This document shows positions 18,320 through 27,681 of a DNA stretch of 64,000 nt, one piece after another. Made by a program: the position numbers and the translations under genes. Numbering within the stretch: the first letter of the stretch is position 1; every line of letters begins with the position of its first letter. This stretch comes from Bacteroides sp. 214 (GTDB lineage Bacteria; Bacteroidota; Bacteroidia; Bacteroidales; Bacteroidaceae): assembly GCF_010501015.1 (NCBI RefSeq), contig NZ_QVML01000001.1, positions 371,845 to 435,844 on the forward strand. The letters are read 5' to 3'. The notes beneath the pieces are model-generated. The model ran no database searches. It was given only the letters and a program-made list of their open reading frames with translations, and was not told where the DNA came from.

Positions 18320-18817
18320 ATGAAGCATGTAAAATGGATTTTTGCTGTAATATTAATTTGTTCTTTGACATCTTTCGTAGCGAAAGACAAGCCAACAGGA
18401 GGGTTGGGAGTCGGTCATATTGCGCCCGATTTTAAGATTGAAACCGCATCTGGTGTGGTATCACTTAAATCCATGAAAGGTCAATATGTGTTGATTAGCT
18501 TTTGGGCTAGTTATGACGCACAATCCCGTATGCAGAACGCTAGTTTAAATAATGCGTTGCCGGTTGGTAGTCAGCAGATCAGAATGGTTTCTGTATCGTT
18601 TGATACTTATCAGTCGATATTTGATGAAACTGTTCGCAAAGATCAGATAGAAACTTCAGATTGTTTCGTGGATACACGGGGCGAGAAGTCGGGTTTATTC
18701 AAGAAATATGCCTTGAACCGTGGTTTTACCAACTATCTGCTTGATGAGAATGGCGTGATTATAGCCAAAAACATCTCTGCTAAAGAATTAGTAAGCAACT
18801 ATTGTTATCACGAATAA
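18320..18817 (+). CDS. Thioredoxin-fold (TlpA-like) protein lacking the redox cysteines
   Basis: 165 residues with an N-terminal signal or anchor helix (WIFAVILICSLTSFVA). The AhpC/TSA-redoxin fold is visible: GHIAPDFKIETASGVVSLKSMKGQYVLISFWASYD, and a later strand LLDENGVIIAKN. Where family members carry WCxxC, this protein reads WASYDAQSR, so both catalytic cysteines are missing. The remaining cysteines are outside the active site. It is probably periplasmic or membrane-attached, with a non-redox or structural role. It stands alone, behind a long leader and in front of a terminator. Confidence 0.75.
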   Translation: MKHVKWIFAVILICSLTSFVAKDKPTGGLGVGHIAPDFKIETASGVVSLKSMKGQYVLISFWASYDAQSRMQNASLNNALPVGSQQIRMVSVSFDTYQSIFDETVRKDQIETSDCFVDTRGEKSGLFKKYALNRGFTNYLLDENGVIIAKNISAKELVSNYCYHE

Positions 18818-18829
18818 CAAGAAGAATAA

Positions 18830-18870
18830 AAGGCGGAAGAGGACGATACAATCGTTTTCTTCCGCTTTTT
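18830..18870 (+). terminator. Terminator after the redoxin-like gene
   Basis: AAGGCGGAAGA pairs with TCTTCCGCTT (one bulged G), with CGAT/ATCG (18844-18847 / 18851-18854) stacked inside, followed by a T run. The opposing gene ends at 18876. Confidence 0.8.
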
Positions 18871-18875
18871 GTATT

Positions 18876-21746
18876 TTAAAAACTAATAGAGAATAATGCC
18901 TCCATACTTACACCGCTCTTTTGTATCGGTTTTATCATTCGCATACCGGCCGAAATAGGATAATCGGACTGCAACGCACACAAATCAAATAACAAATCGG
19001 CACCATAAGAATTAAATGAATCCCACTTGCTGTTGCGTAATGCTTTGTTGAGCGATAGGTCGTAAAATAGATTTGCTCTGACTCGTTTAATGTATGCCAA
19101 TGAACCTAAACTAAAATCTGGGTGTAAGAAACTAAAACCGTAATCACCTTTCAATTCAATTAATCGGCTGGTAGCATACTGGTAAGAGTATCCGCGAGCA
19201 AAGTCAATCAATTTTTTCGAAAGAAATATCTTACCCGGATTCTGATGTTGATATCCTATGCGGAGCATCAATGAGTTATTACTGAAAATACCTGGTAGGT
19301 AAGTCGTTAAGCGAGCTGCATATGATTTGCCATAGTTTGAATTGGCTATACTCTGAAGCATCATCAGGCGAAGTTGATAACCCCACTTCGGAAGGATATC
19401 CCGTTGAGCCATTCTGCGATAATTGTAGAATCTTACTTCGGGTAGTATATATTGATAATCGCTGAATTTGGTGGTTCCATACTCTTGAAAGCGATTGTTT
19501 GTATAATAATAGGTAACAGCCGGTTGTATGCCTCGTATATATTGGTCTTTATTTAATCTGAATGGTATATATACGCATGCTTCCGCATCAAGCCTTGCAC
19601 GCCCCGACCAAGCTACTTGAGCTTTATCTTTTCCTTCTTGGTCTTTGCTCCAGATGAAATCGAAAGCTTTTCCACCATATTCCACATTTATATCAAAGAC
19701 AGGATACAGTCCGGTATAGCTAAAAGCTAGCTTGCCATGATGCTCTCCATCTTCGTAGAACCATCCTAACTGTGTAATCGCCGTATTTAATGAATTCTGC
19801 GACAAGAACATTGCCCCCGGTTTTACAATCGTGCTGAAATCATCCATACTCAAGTTGATAATATCGCTGGCATCATAGTAAAATGGTGTCCAACTATGTA
19901 TCTTAATAAGATTTAGCAACTTGTTGTATCGCTTGGTATGAAAATCAATATCTCTTAGCTGTACAGTATCCAGCTTGTATGTTTCTTGTTCGCTTATTGC
20001 TTCGGCAAGTTTTGGAACATGTGGATAGGTGAAACTCACTTTTTCTTTAGTTAGCTTATCAACCGGAGTTGCTGCTATTTTATATCCATTGGCTTGGTAA
20101 TCAGCAAATAACAATTGGTCATTATCCGTAGAAAGGGTAGGGGTGAATGCGCCAAACCTTGCAGTGGTAACTTTGTGTGTTTCCTTTGTTTGTGGATCTA
20201 AACAATAGATGTTATTTGTACCATCAGCACCCGATTCGAACCACAACTTGTTATCATTCCATGTTATGGCACTAACATTTGCCCAAGTTGGACTTAGTAA
20301 TTTACTCCATGTGCTTGTTTTCCGGTTAAGTTCCCAAATAGTTATTCCATTGTCTCCTATGGCACTGACAGCAAGTTTGTCTTCTCCCATGAACGCAATG
20401 TCCTTTGCAAAAGCATTTTCGGGTGTTGCAAAACGAGCCAACTCTATTCCGTCGCGAAGTGTTAGTATAACAATGTGGTTATTCCCTTGCTCGCTATACT
20501 CGGAGAGTGCGGCAAGTGTTCCGTCTTCACTAATAGCAGGTGCTTGGTAGCGTGTGCGTGAGGTTATGTTTTTGGTTTTTTGTGCATATAGGTTGTGACT
20601 TTTAAGAACAGAATAACTCTCGTGAGACCAACGCAATCCTGTCTCTATCTCTGTCCAGTAAATCATCCCATTGACGTAGATAATACGGCTGTTTATGTTG
20701 CCTACATGTGTTATGTTTTTCTCTTTTCCATTGGTAATAGCTACGATTGAGGCAATATCTTTCAAGCTGGTTTTTAGTGCAATGACGGTTTCGTTATTAA
20801 TAGCTTGCGGATATTTGTATTCTACATAATCTTTTTTGTCCTCTGTGAGGTAGGTGTAAGTAAACCCTGAGTGGTAGAAAATGCTGTCTTGCTTTCGCCA
20901 CTCTTCGTTGAGAAATTCAAATGTCTCCTTAAATAGTTTTTTGGTTGTGCTTCCTGTATGATGTTTAAAAGAACTGGAGAAAGGTGGTATGTTTAAGAAA
21001 TGCTTTACATACCTACGGGTTACTTTATTCCAGAGGTCGGAGCCATATTTATGTCTTCCGTAGGCAACCATATCGTATCCCAAGGCATATTTAGTGCCGG
21101 TATAATCTTTGTATGATCCTAAAAACCATTTGTCGAATGAGTAGAAATCTTCCGCAGCCATTTGAGCGCGATAAATCATATTAAACTCGGGAAGTCTTCC
21201 GCGACCACTGAAGGATAATGCGGTTTCGGTAACTACGGCATCTCCTTCGAGGAACCATGTGGGGACAAAGAAGTTGGCAATTCCCGCTGTTTGCTCTCCA
21301 AAAAGATAGAACATCGGCGTGAAAACACCGTGCATGAGTTTGCGTGTTTGAAGAACGTGGCGTGATTCATGAATAGCCAGTTGTCTATCCCAGCTTTGTG
21401 CATACAAATCGGATGATGGGGTAGTAATAAGTTCCATTCTTCGAGGTGCCCAGGATACCATACCATTGGATTGCATATTGCCGGGATGTAATACCACAGG
21501 AAAGGGGGTTCTACGCGATTTACCAATCGATTTCTGTATTTCGGGGTAGGCTGTCTCCAGCAATTGTCCATAGCGATATGCCATTGAATCATTGCCATGC
21601 GGATAAATAATCTTGTAGTGTTCTGTTTTGGCAATATTCCATTTATAGCGGGCAGGGTCTGTACCATAATTCACAAACTGGGCATACAATTGCATTGTAG
21701 CACAAAGCAATAGAGCTATCGCTGAGATTCTTTTGGCTGAAAGCAT
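18876..21746 (-). CDS. Zincin-like / beta-propeller / beta-barrel surface protein
   Basis: 956 residues. A signal peptide (ISAIALLLCATMQLYAQ) precedes a gluzincin-like region with H126-E-S-R-H130 and a downstream W-F-L-E167-G motif, the pattern of peptidase-MA-type metalloproteases. Residues about 290-590 show repeated strands typical of a TolB/WD40-like propeller (ITWNDNKLWFESGADGTNNIYCLD). The final roughly 300 residues alternate hydrophobic strands and end in Phe, as an outer-membrane barrel would. It is probably an outer-membrane or surface protein; the substrate is unknown. A minus-strand -7 box TACTTTTG (21781-21788) with CTTG 19 bp upstream lies before it. Confidence 0.7.
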   Translation of the reverse strand: MLSAKRISAIALLLCATMQLYAQFVNYGTDPARYKWNIAKTEHYKIIYPHGNDSMAYRYGQLLETAYPEIQKSIGKSRRTPFPVVLHPGNMQSNGMVSWAPRRMELITTPSSDLYAQSWDRQLAIHESRHVLQTRKLMHGVFTPMFYLFGEQTAGIANFFVPTWFLEGDAVVTETALSFSGRGRLPEFNMIYRAQMAAEDFYSFDKWFLGSYKDYTGTKYALGYDMVAYGRHKYGSDLWNKVTRRYVKHFLNIPPFSSSFKHHTGSTTKKLFKETFEFLNEEWRKQDSIFYHSGFTYTYLTEDKKDYVEYKYPQAINNETVIALKTSLKDIASIVAITNGKEKNITHVGNINSRIIYVNGMIYWTEIETGLRWSHESYSVLKSHNLYAQKTKNITSRTRYQAPAISEDGTLAALSEYSEQGNNHIVILTLRDGIELARFATPENAFAKDIAFMGEDKLAVSAIGDNGITIWELNRKTSTWSKLLSPTWANVSAITWNDNKLWFESGADGTNNIYCLDPQTKETHKVTTARFGAFTPTLSTDNDQLLFADYQANGYKIAATPVDKLTKEKVSFTYPHVPKLAEAISEQETYKLDTVQLRDIDFHTKRYNKLLNLIKIHSWTPFYYDASDIINLSMDDFSTIVKPGAMFLSQNSLNTAITQLGWFYEDGEHHGKLAFSYTGLYPVFDINVEYGGKAFDFIWSKDQEGKDKAQVAWSGRARLDAEACVYIPFRLNKDQYIRGIQPAVTYYYTNNRFQEYGTTKFSDYQYILPEVRFYNYRRMAQRDILPKWGYQLRLMMLQSIANSNYGKSYAARLTTYLPGIFSNNSLMLRIGYQHQNPGKIFLSKKLIDFARGYSYQYATSRLIELKGDYGFSFLHPDFSLGSLAYIKRVRANLFYDLSLNKALRNSKWDSFNSYGADLLFDLCALQSDYPISAGMRMIKPIQKSGVSMEALFSISF

Positions 21747-21780
21747 ATCTGTTTGTCTGTATAAAATTAGCTAATGGTAG

Positions 21781-21811
21781 CAAAAGTAAGGAATTGAAGC
21801 GGATTGACAAG
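21781..21811 (-). promoter_or_regulatory. Promoter of the zincin-propeller gene
   Basis: Minus-strand TACTTTTG (plus CAAAAGTA, 21781-21788), with CTTG (plus CAAG, 21808-21811) 19 bp upstream, close to the TTTG-N19-TAnnTTTG form. Confidence 0.55.
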
Positions 21812-21850
21812 AAAAATGGGGCGAAAGTCTAAAACTTCCGCCCCATTTTG
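21812..21850 (-). terminator. Terminator of the LruC lipoprotein gene
   Basis: AAAATGGGGCG (21813-21823) pairs with CGCCCCATTTT (21839-21849). On the minus strand the stem is followed by T residues and lies 24 bp after the stop of the LruC gene. Confidence 0.75.
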
Positions 21851-21873
21851 AGTTATAATAATTTAATCTATTA

Positions 21874-23547
21874 CTATTTGTTCCAAACAAGACCTTCAAC
21901 AGGAGTATCCTCATACCAGCTCCCATGTGCAGCACACCCGCTTTTTACCCAGTCTTTGTATCTTGGATAAGCTGCGTCAATACGTTTATTTTCGAGACAC
22001 CACTTGAAGTTAAAGTTGTCTGTGATTGGTATTGCCAAAGCACATGGGAATAGTTCATTTTTCTCCCAATATGTTTCCGAAGTAAAGGTATGATTCCCAT
22101 TGCATAACATTGGTATGTATTTGTCTGCTTTATCTACTGCGAATTGTCTTACGATTGGTTCTACTGCATCGTCGTCAGCATATACATTCATGTAGCCATT
22201 CAAGTCGGTTAATAAGGTCTTACCATTGATGCCGAAGCTGTTACTAAACGCTGCACCTTTTGCCTTGATTTCGAGACGAACTGCACTTGGCAACCATGTT
22301 TCGTCAACTTGAGTTTCAGTTATTTTATATTTTACAACCAAGTCGTTAAAGTCATAGTCTCCTTCGTTTGGATAGTTGTCTTCGAATATCCAAAGACCTT
22401 CTTGCACAGTAGTTACAGGTGTAGGATTTGGAGCAGGAATGAAGTTCTCAGTACAGATGGGGTCTGCTTCAATTAAGCAAATCATATCGTTGAAGTCGCC
22501 ATCCCAGCTACTTTCACTTGGCAAGCGGTTTTCCATACCCAGTGTGGCGTAGGTTGTTCCTTCGAATTCCCAGGTTCTGATTACACCACAAGTGTATTCA
22601 TTATCTCTGTAGTTATAACGTAGCCCACTAATAGGGGAGCCGTTGTATGTTTGGTTAATATTTCCAGCGCTGTATCTACCTTCATAAGCTAATTTGTTAT
22701 AGTACGGAGTACTAAATTTAGGATATGGTTGACCTTCGTGTGCTGCATTTCCAAGATATTTAAATCCAATTCTTGTTCCAGGCTTGAAAGAACCTAAGTA
22801 AACTCTATTACCAGTGTTTGTAGGAGGTGCTACATCGCTAAAAACCAAAGTCAGGTTATTATTAATTTCATCAAGAGTTTTATCGGGTACTCCAGCTTTG
22901 TTTACTCTATAAGTATAATACCACAGGGTGCCCGAAAAATTAGAACCACCATTGGTAACATAAGTAAGCCATACATTCGAGTCGGTGTATTCAATGATAG
23001 TAGTACTACCATCTTCATTAGAGATAATATCTTTAGTACCTTCGGCAGCAAATAGGTCACTACTCATTTTAATATCATCATTCCATACATTTACCACGCT
23101 TTCGGGGTAAAATTTGTTAATTGCAGTAATTAACGCGTCGCTAAGTTCAACTTGTGTAGCGCCAGGTATTTCTGGTCCTTCTGCACGAGTTAATGAGCCA
23201 ACTGCATTTCTTCCTTTCAAAACAATATTACCTTTCTCGTGCAATGTAATATCTCCATTTACATACGAGTAGAGTTGTTTTAATGCTTTAGGAACAGTAA
23301 TATCCAAACTAAATGGTGCATAAGCTACCATGATAGGATTGCCTGAATTTCCTTCGCCCGATGGGTCTGAAGTATAAATATAACAAGCGGTACCTGCTGG
23401 CAAATTGCTCGAGATGGTCACTTTTTCAGTTAGACTGAAATCCAACTCTTTCTTGTCTATCCCTTTGTAGGGATCATCATACAGATCTTTTTCGCTACAA
23501 CTTGCAGCTACTAAGATAACGGCTAAAAAGAAAACAACCTTTTTCAT
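21874..23547 (-). CDS. LruC-domain lipoprotein
   Basis: 557 residues. A lipoprotein signal (VVFFLAVILVAASC, Cys17) is followed by SEKDLYDDPYKG. The LruC-domain hallmark is GLWIFEDNYPNEGDYDFNDLVVKY, and a second acidic copy is WDGDFNDMICLIEAD. Long LruC proteins are exported and likely surface-exposed, with acidic loops that may bind calcium; they occur in Bacteroidetes and Leptospira. The real function is not known. A minus-strand promoter box lies about 80 bp upstream, and a terminator follows the gene. Confidence 0.82.
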   Translation of the reverse strand: MKKVVFFLAVILVAASCSEKDLYDDPYKGIDKKELDFSLTEKVTISSNLPAGTACYIYTSDPSGEGNSGNPIMVAYAPFSLDITVPKALKQLYSYVNGDITLHEKGNIVLKGRNAVGSLTRAEGPEIPGATQVELSDALITAINKFYPESVVNVWNDDIKMSSDLFAAEGTKDIISNEDGSTTIIEYTDSNVWLTYVTNGGSNFSGTLWYYTYRVNKAGVPDKTLDEINNNLTLVFSDVAPPTNTGNRVYLGSFKPGTRIGFKYLGNAAHEGQPYPKFSTPYYNKLAYEGRYSAGNINQTYNGSPISGLRYNYRDNEYTCGVIRTWEFEGTTYATLGMENRLPSESSWDGDFNDMICLIEADPICTENFIPAPNPTPVTTVQEGLWIFEDNYPNEGDYDFNDLVVKYKITETQVDETWLPSAVRLEIKAKGAAFSNSFGINGKTLLTDLNGYMNVYADDDAVEPIVRQFAVDKADKYIPMLCNGNHTFTSETYWEKNELFPCALAIPITDNFNFKWCLENKRIDAAYPRYKDWVKSGCAAHGSWYEDTPVEGLVWNK

Positions 23548-23627
23548 AATTGACAGTTTTTGTTGTGATACATTTATAATTGTTTTAGTTGTAAATTGTA
23601 ATATCCAAACTTGTTTACTTTACTCTG

Positions 23628-23635
23628 CAAAGCTA
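23628..23635 (-). promoter_or_regulatory. -7 box of the LruC lipoprotein gene
   Basis: Minus-strand TAGCTTTG (plus CAAAGCTA) fits TAnnTTTG. The implied leader is about 75 bases. No exact -33 TTTG was seen. Confidence 0.5.
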
Positions 23636-23965
23636 CAAACAATAAACATACCATTTATAGTTTTGCTGTTAATAAATGTTATATGGGGATATATTCTACA
23701 ACTTTATTGAAAAATAGTTGATTATTTTAGTCTTTTCCACTTGTATAATAACCGATAAGTCTGTTTGATGTAAGCCAACATTACTGCTTGTTCTGTATTT
23801 GTATAATATTGTATATCTTGAAAACGACATAAAAACAACCAATATGATTCCCTTATTACTTTTATACTTTCTTTTTGGTTAATGCTGTTTGATGAAGTGG
23901 GGTGAGTCTCAACTTGCAAAAGTGCTCTACAAGCCTTCTGGGTAGGGTGTTTTTGAATCGAAAAG
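23636..23965. other. Intergenic DNA, possible small ORF remnant
   Basis: AT-rich gap upstream of the LruC gene. A minus-strand frame from 23919 to 23722 (65 codons) has a protein-like end (NTEQAVMLAYIKQTYRLLYKW), but there is no promoter or recognisable family. It may be a remnant or chance; I do not call it a gene. Nothing else is recognised here. Confidence 0.3.
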
Positions 23966-24075
23966 AGCCTATGGATGAGCGACTGTTTGCCATAGGCTCA
24001 CGACCCATCATCCATAAGCATACAGAGTGTTTGCTTATGGCAAACGGTCGTTCGTCCATAGGCATAGAAAGAAAA
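23966..24075. repeat. 22-bp array A3 (GCCTATGG / CCATAGGC, P class)
   Basis: Five units start at 23966, 23988, 24010, 24032 and 24054, exactly 22 bp apart. The cores are AGCCTATGG, TGCCATAGG, ATCCATAAG, TGCTTATGG and GTCCATAGG, so orientation is +,-,-,+,- while the phase holds. Bases 23967-23994 match the reverse complement of 24036-24063 at 25 of 28 positions, and CCATAAGCA (24012-24020) pairs with TGCTTATGG (24032-24040). TGCTTATGGCAAACG (24032-24046) recurs in array A7. Confidence 0.9.
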
Positions 24076-24076
24076 A

Positions 24077-24164
24077 TGGACTGTGTTTGAATGTAGAACT
24101 GACTGTGTTCTTTCCTGGTTTTGACTGTGTTTTTATTCAAGATGCAGTCAGAAAAATAGGCGTT
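24077..24164. repeat. 22-bp array A4 (CTGACTGTG, T class)
   Basis: TGGACTGTG at 24077, CTGACTGTG at 24099, TTGACTGTG at 24121, then the inverse TGCAGTCAG at 24143; all steps are 22 bp. The first unit is 23 bp from the last A3 unit. The last unit is inverted and followed by AAAAAT, as in array A2. Confidence 0.88.
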
Positions 24165-24422
24165 ATAAGCCTCGTAGGGTATGTTTTGGGTGATGTGAGT
24201 GTTTTTTACACTGTTTGAGGCGTTTTTTCTAAAGCCGTTTTCCTGCGATTTTTCCTGTCCACGCGTTGGCTTTTCTCATTTTATCGCATTCTCGAAGCCT
24301 TTGACATTATGATAGTTTTCCAATTACCATCGACCTGCAGAAAAGTTTATATTTATAACCACAAAAGAATGTCATTGCCTATTTAGTTTATTTAATTAAG
24401 GTGGAATATGCCATTCTTTTTT
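24165..24422. other. Intergenic DNA upstream of pheT
   Basis: No gene is seen. It contains AGTGTTTTTTACACT (24199-24213) and scattered AGGCG/GCC repeats that may be worn T-class units, but they do not keep a clear 22-bp phase. Confidence 0.4.
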
Positions 24423-24430
24423 TAACTTTG
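24423..24430 (+). promoter_or_regulatory. -7 box of pheT
   Basis: TAACTTTG matches TAnnTTTG and lies 36 bp before the chosen pheT start. The in-frame upstream GTG at 24401 precedes this box, which supports the later start. Confidence 0.55.
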
Positions 24431-24466
24431 CGCATCTTTTTGAATATTATAAAACATTATCTATAT

Positions 24467-26929
24467 ATGAATATCTCTTATAACTGGCTCAAACAGTACC
24501 TTGAGTTTGATTTAACGCCCGACGAAGTTGCAGCTGCACTCACCTCAATCGGTTTGGAAACCGGTGGTGTTGAAGAAGTTCAGACCATAAAAGGAGGTCT
24601 TGAAGGAATAATAATTGGAGAAGTTTTAACTTGCATTGAGCATCCCAACTCCGATCATTTGCACATTACAACCGTGAATTTTGGGAGCGGAGAACCTGTG
24701 CAGATTGTTTGCGGAGCACCCAATGTAGCTGCCGGACAAAAAGTTGTTGTTGCCACAAACGGCACCATCTTATATAATGGTGAAGAGTCTTTTACCATCA
24801 AGAAGTCTAAAATACGCGGTGTGGAGTCCAATGGAATGATTTGTGCCGAAGACGAAATAGGTATTGGTACTGCACACGATGGAATTATAGTACTTCCTGC
24901 CGATGCCGTTCCTGGTACACCTGCCAAAGATTATTATAATATAAAGAGTGACTATGTGCTCGAAGTCGATATTACACCCAATCGTGTTGACGGAAGCTCA
25001 CACTATGGTGTAGCGCGCGACCTTTATGCGTATTTGTTGCAAAATGGTAAAGTTGCAGAACTGAAGAAACCTTCTGTCGATGCGTTTGCCGTTGACAATC
25101 ACGAACTCGACATTGATATTGTTGTAGAAAATACAGAAGCATCTCCACGCTATGCCGGTGTTACCATTAAAGGGGTTACTGTAAAAGAGAGCCCGGATTG
25201 GTTGCAAGACAAACTGCGTATAATTGGATTGCGCCCTATTAATAATGTGGTAGATATTACAAACTACATACTACATTCGTTTGGTCAGCCGTTACACTGC
25301 TTCGATGCCGATAAGATTGTTGGCAACAAAGTAGTTGTTAAAACACTCTCTGAAGGAACATCTTTCACTACATTAGACCATGTAGAGCGCAAACTTTCCG
25401 AACGCGACCTGATGATTTGTAATGAAGAACGCCCTATGTGTATTGCCGGAGTGTTTGGCGGGATAGAATCGGGTGCTACGGAAGAAACAAAGAACATATT
25501 CCTCGAAAGTGCTTACTTTCATCCTACATGGGTGCGTAAAACTGCTCGCCGTCATGGTTTGAATACCGACGCTTCTTTCCGTTTTGAAAGAGGAGTAGAC
25601 CCTAACAACGTTATATATTGCCTGAAGCTTGCCGCATTGATGGTGAAAGAATTGGCAGGCGGTACTATCTCGTCAGAAATAAAAGATATCTATCCAAATC
25701 CGATACAGGATTTTGTAGTAGAGCTTATATATAATAAGGTGAACTTATTGGTAGGTAAAGAAATTCCGGCAGAAACGATAAAAAGCATTGTTGCCAGCTT
25801 GGGAATGAAAATCACCAACGAAACACCAGAAGGAATAACACTTGCCGTACCTCCTTATCGGGTAGATGTGCAACGTGATGTGGATGTGATTGAAGATATT
25901 CTACGCATATACGGATATAATAATGTGGAAATACCCACAGCGCTTAGCTCAAGTTTAACAACTAAAGGCCCCGAAGACAAATCGTACAAGTTGCAAAACC
26001 TGATATCGGAGCAATTGGTTGGTTGTGGGTTTAACGAAATCATGAACAACTCCCTGACTCGCGCTGCTTACTATAGCGAGTTAGAGTCGTACCCTGCTAA
26101 CGACTTGGTAATGCTGCTTAATCCTTTAAGCAATGACTTGAATGGTATGAGGCAGACTCTGCTCTTCGGCGGTTTAGAAAGTATTGCACACAATGCTAAC
26201 CGCAAGAGTGGCGACCTTAGATTCTTTGAATTTGGTAACTGCTATTATTTCAATGCCGAAAAGAAAGGTGGCGAAAAACCTTTGGCTGCTTACCGCGAGG
26301 AATATCACCTTGCTATGTGGCTGACAGGAAAAAGAGTCACAAACTCTTGGGCACATGCTGATGAAAGCAGCTCTGTTTATGAACTTAAAGCGTATGTGGA
26401 GAATGTTTTGCTTCGTTTGGGCTTGAACTTGCGCGACTTGGTGGTTGGTAATCTAATCAATGATATTTATGCCACAGCCTTGTCGGTAGATACAAGAGGA
26501 GGGAAGCGCTTGGGGGCGTTTGGAGTTGTATCGAAGAAAATCTGTAAATCGCTCGATATAGATAGCGAGGTATATTACGCCGAGCTTAATTGGCAAGAAC
26601 TAATGAAGGCAATTCGTTCGGTGAAGGTGTCATACAAGGAACTTTCCAAGTACCCGGCTGTGAATCGCGATTTAGCGCTATTGCTAGATAAGAAAGTGCA
26701 ATTTGCCGATATTGAGAAGATTGCTTACGAAACAGAGAGGAAGCTCCTTCGCAAAGTGGAATTGTTCGATGTGTATGAAGGAAAAAATATGGAAGCAGGT
26801 AAAAAATCGTATGCTGTAAGCTTTACGTTGCAGGACGAGACACAAACCCTGACCGACAAAGTAATTGATAAAATAATGTCCAAACTGATCAGAAACCTTG
26901 AAGAGAAGCTTGGTGCCAAACTTAGATAA
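24467..26929 (+). CDS. pheT: Phenylalanyl-tRNA synthetase beta subunit
   Basis: 820 residues from ATG at 24467 (MNISYNWLKQYLEFDLTPDE), the standard PheT beginning; an in-frame extension to 24401 lies before the promoter box and is rejected. Domains in order: EMAP-II-like tRNA-binding domain (about 40-150), B3/B4 editing domain (about 210-390, with the GVFGGIESG stretch), B5 domain (about 400-480), the catalytic-like core, and the FDX-ACB anticodon-binding domain at the C-terminus (about 728-820; YPAVNRDLALLLDK). It pairs with PheS, not present here, to charge tRNA-Phe. The YebC-family gene follows 20 bp downstream. Confidence 0.96.
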   Translation: MNISYNWLKQYLEFDLTPDEVAAALTSIGLETGGVEEVQTIKGGLEGIIIGEVLTCIEHPNSDHLHITTVNFGSGEPVQIVCGAPNVAAGQKVVVATNGTILYNGEESFTIKKSKIRGVESNGMICAEDEIGIGTAHDGIIVLPADAVPGTPAKDYYNIKSDYVLEVDITPNRVDGSSHYGVARDLYAYLLQNGKVAELKKPSVDAFAVDNHELDIDIVVENTEASPRYAGVTIKGVTVKESPDWLQDKLRIIGLRPINNVVDITNYILHSFGQPLHCFDADKIVGNKVVVKTLSEGTSFTTLDHVERKLSERDLMICNEERPMCIAGVFGGIESGATEETKNIFLESAYFHPTWVRKTARRHGLNTDASFRFERGVDPNNVIYCLKLAALMVKELAGGTISSEIKDIYPNPIQDFVVELIYNKVNLLVGKEIPAETIKSIVASLGMKITNETPEGITLAVPPYRVDVQRDVDVIEDILRIYGYNNVEIPTALSSSLTTKGPEDKSYKLQNLISEQLVGCGFNEIMNNSLTRAAYYSELESYPANDLVMLLNPLSNDLNGMRQTLLFGGLESIAHNANRKSGDLRFFEFGNCYYFNAEKKGGEKPLAAYREEYHLAMWLTGKRVTNSWAHADESSSVYELKAYVENVLLRLGLNLRDLVVGNLINDIYATALSVDTRGGKRLGAFGVVSKKICKSLDIDSEVYYAELNWQELMKAIRSVKVSYKELSKYPAVNRDLALLLDKKVQFADIEKIAYETERKLLRKVELFDVYEGKNMEAGKKSYAVSFTLQDETQTLTDKVIDKIMSKLIRNLEEKLGAKLR

Positions 26930-26949
26930 TACATTAAAAATATACGATA

Positions 26950-27681
26950 ATGGGAAGAGCATTTGAATATAGGAAAGCAACAAAAATGAAAAGATGGGGC
27001 AATATGGCCCGTACTTTCACAAGAATTGGTAAGCAAATAGCCATTGCAGTTAAAGCTGGTGGCCCTGATGCGGAAAACAATCCACACTTAAGAGCCATCA
27101 TTGCCAACGCTAAACGCGAAAACATGCCAAAAGATAATATTGAGCGTGCTATCAAGAATGCGATGGGTAAAGACCAGAAAGACTACAAAGAAATGAATTA
27201 CGAAGGTTACGGTCCGTTTGGTATCGCTATCTTAGTAGAGACAGCTACAGATAATACCACTCGTACGGTGGCTAACGTTCGTAGTGTGTTCACTAAATTT
27301 GGCGGGCAGCTGGGAACTTCGGGTAGCTTGGATTTTATGTTTAATCATAAATCAGTGTTTACCATTACCAAGAAGGAAGATATGTCTGTAGAAGACTTGA
27401 TTCTTGAACTTATTGATTTTGGTGTAGACGAAGACTATGACGAAGAAGATGATGAAATAACCATCTATGCCGAATTTCAATCGTTCAACGCCATTCAAAA
27501 ATACTTAGAAGAAAATGGTTACGAAATAAAGAGTTCGGAATTCACACGTATTCCAACCGACGAGAAAGACCTTAATTCCGAACAACGCGCTACTATAGAA
27601 AAAATGGTTGAGCGTTTGGAAGATGATGAAGATGTGCAGAATGTTTATACAAACATGAAGCCTGCCGAAGACGAAGAATGA
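26950..27681 (+). CDS. YebC/PmpR-family protein
   Basis: 243 residues, standard family length. The N-terminal signature is present (MGRAFEYRKATKMKRWGNMA, then GGPDAENNPHLRAIIANAKRE), as are the NMPKDNIERAIKNA and FNHKSVF motifs. Family members act as transcriptional regulators or, as shown for some, as ribosome-associated factors that relieve stalling. The acidic stretch DEDYDEEDDE lies near 155. It is downstream of pheT and overlaps the next gene by 4 bp (ATGA), so the three are likely one operon. Confidence 0.93.
   Translation: MGRAFEYRKATKMKRWGNMARTFTRIGKQIAIAVKAGGPDAENNPHLRAIIANAKRENMPKDNIERAIKNAMGKDQKDYKEMNYEGYGPFGIAILVETATDNTTRTVANVRSVFTKFGGQLGTSGSLDFMFNHKSVFTITKKEDMSVEDLILELIDFGVDEDYDEEDDEITIYAEFQSFNAIQKYLEENGYEIKSSEFTRIPTDEKDLNSEQRATIEKMVERLEDDEDVQNVYTNMKPAEDEE

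Noticed and set aside
23862..24218. Short frames on both strands over arrays A3-A4
   Set aside because: They follow the repeats and have no protein-like features.
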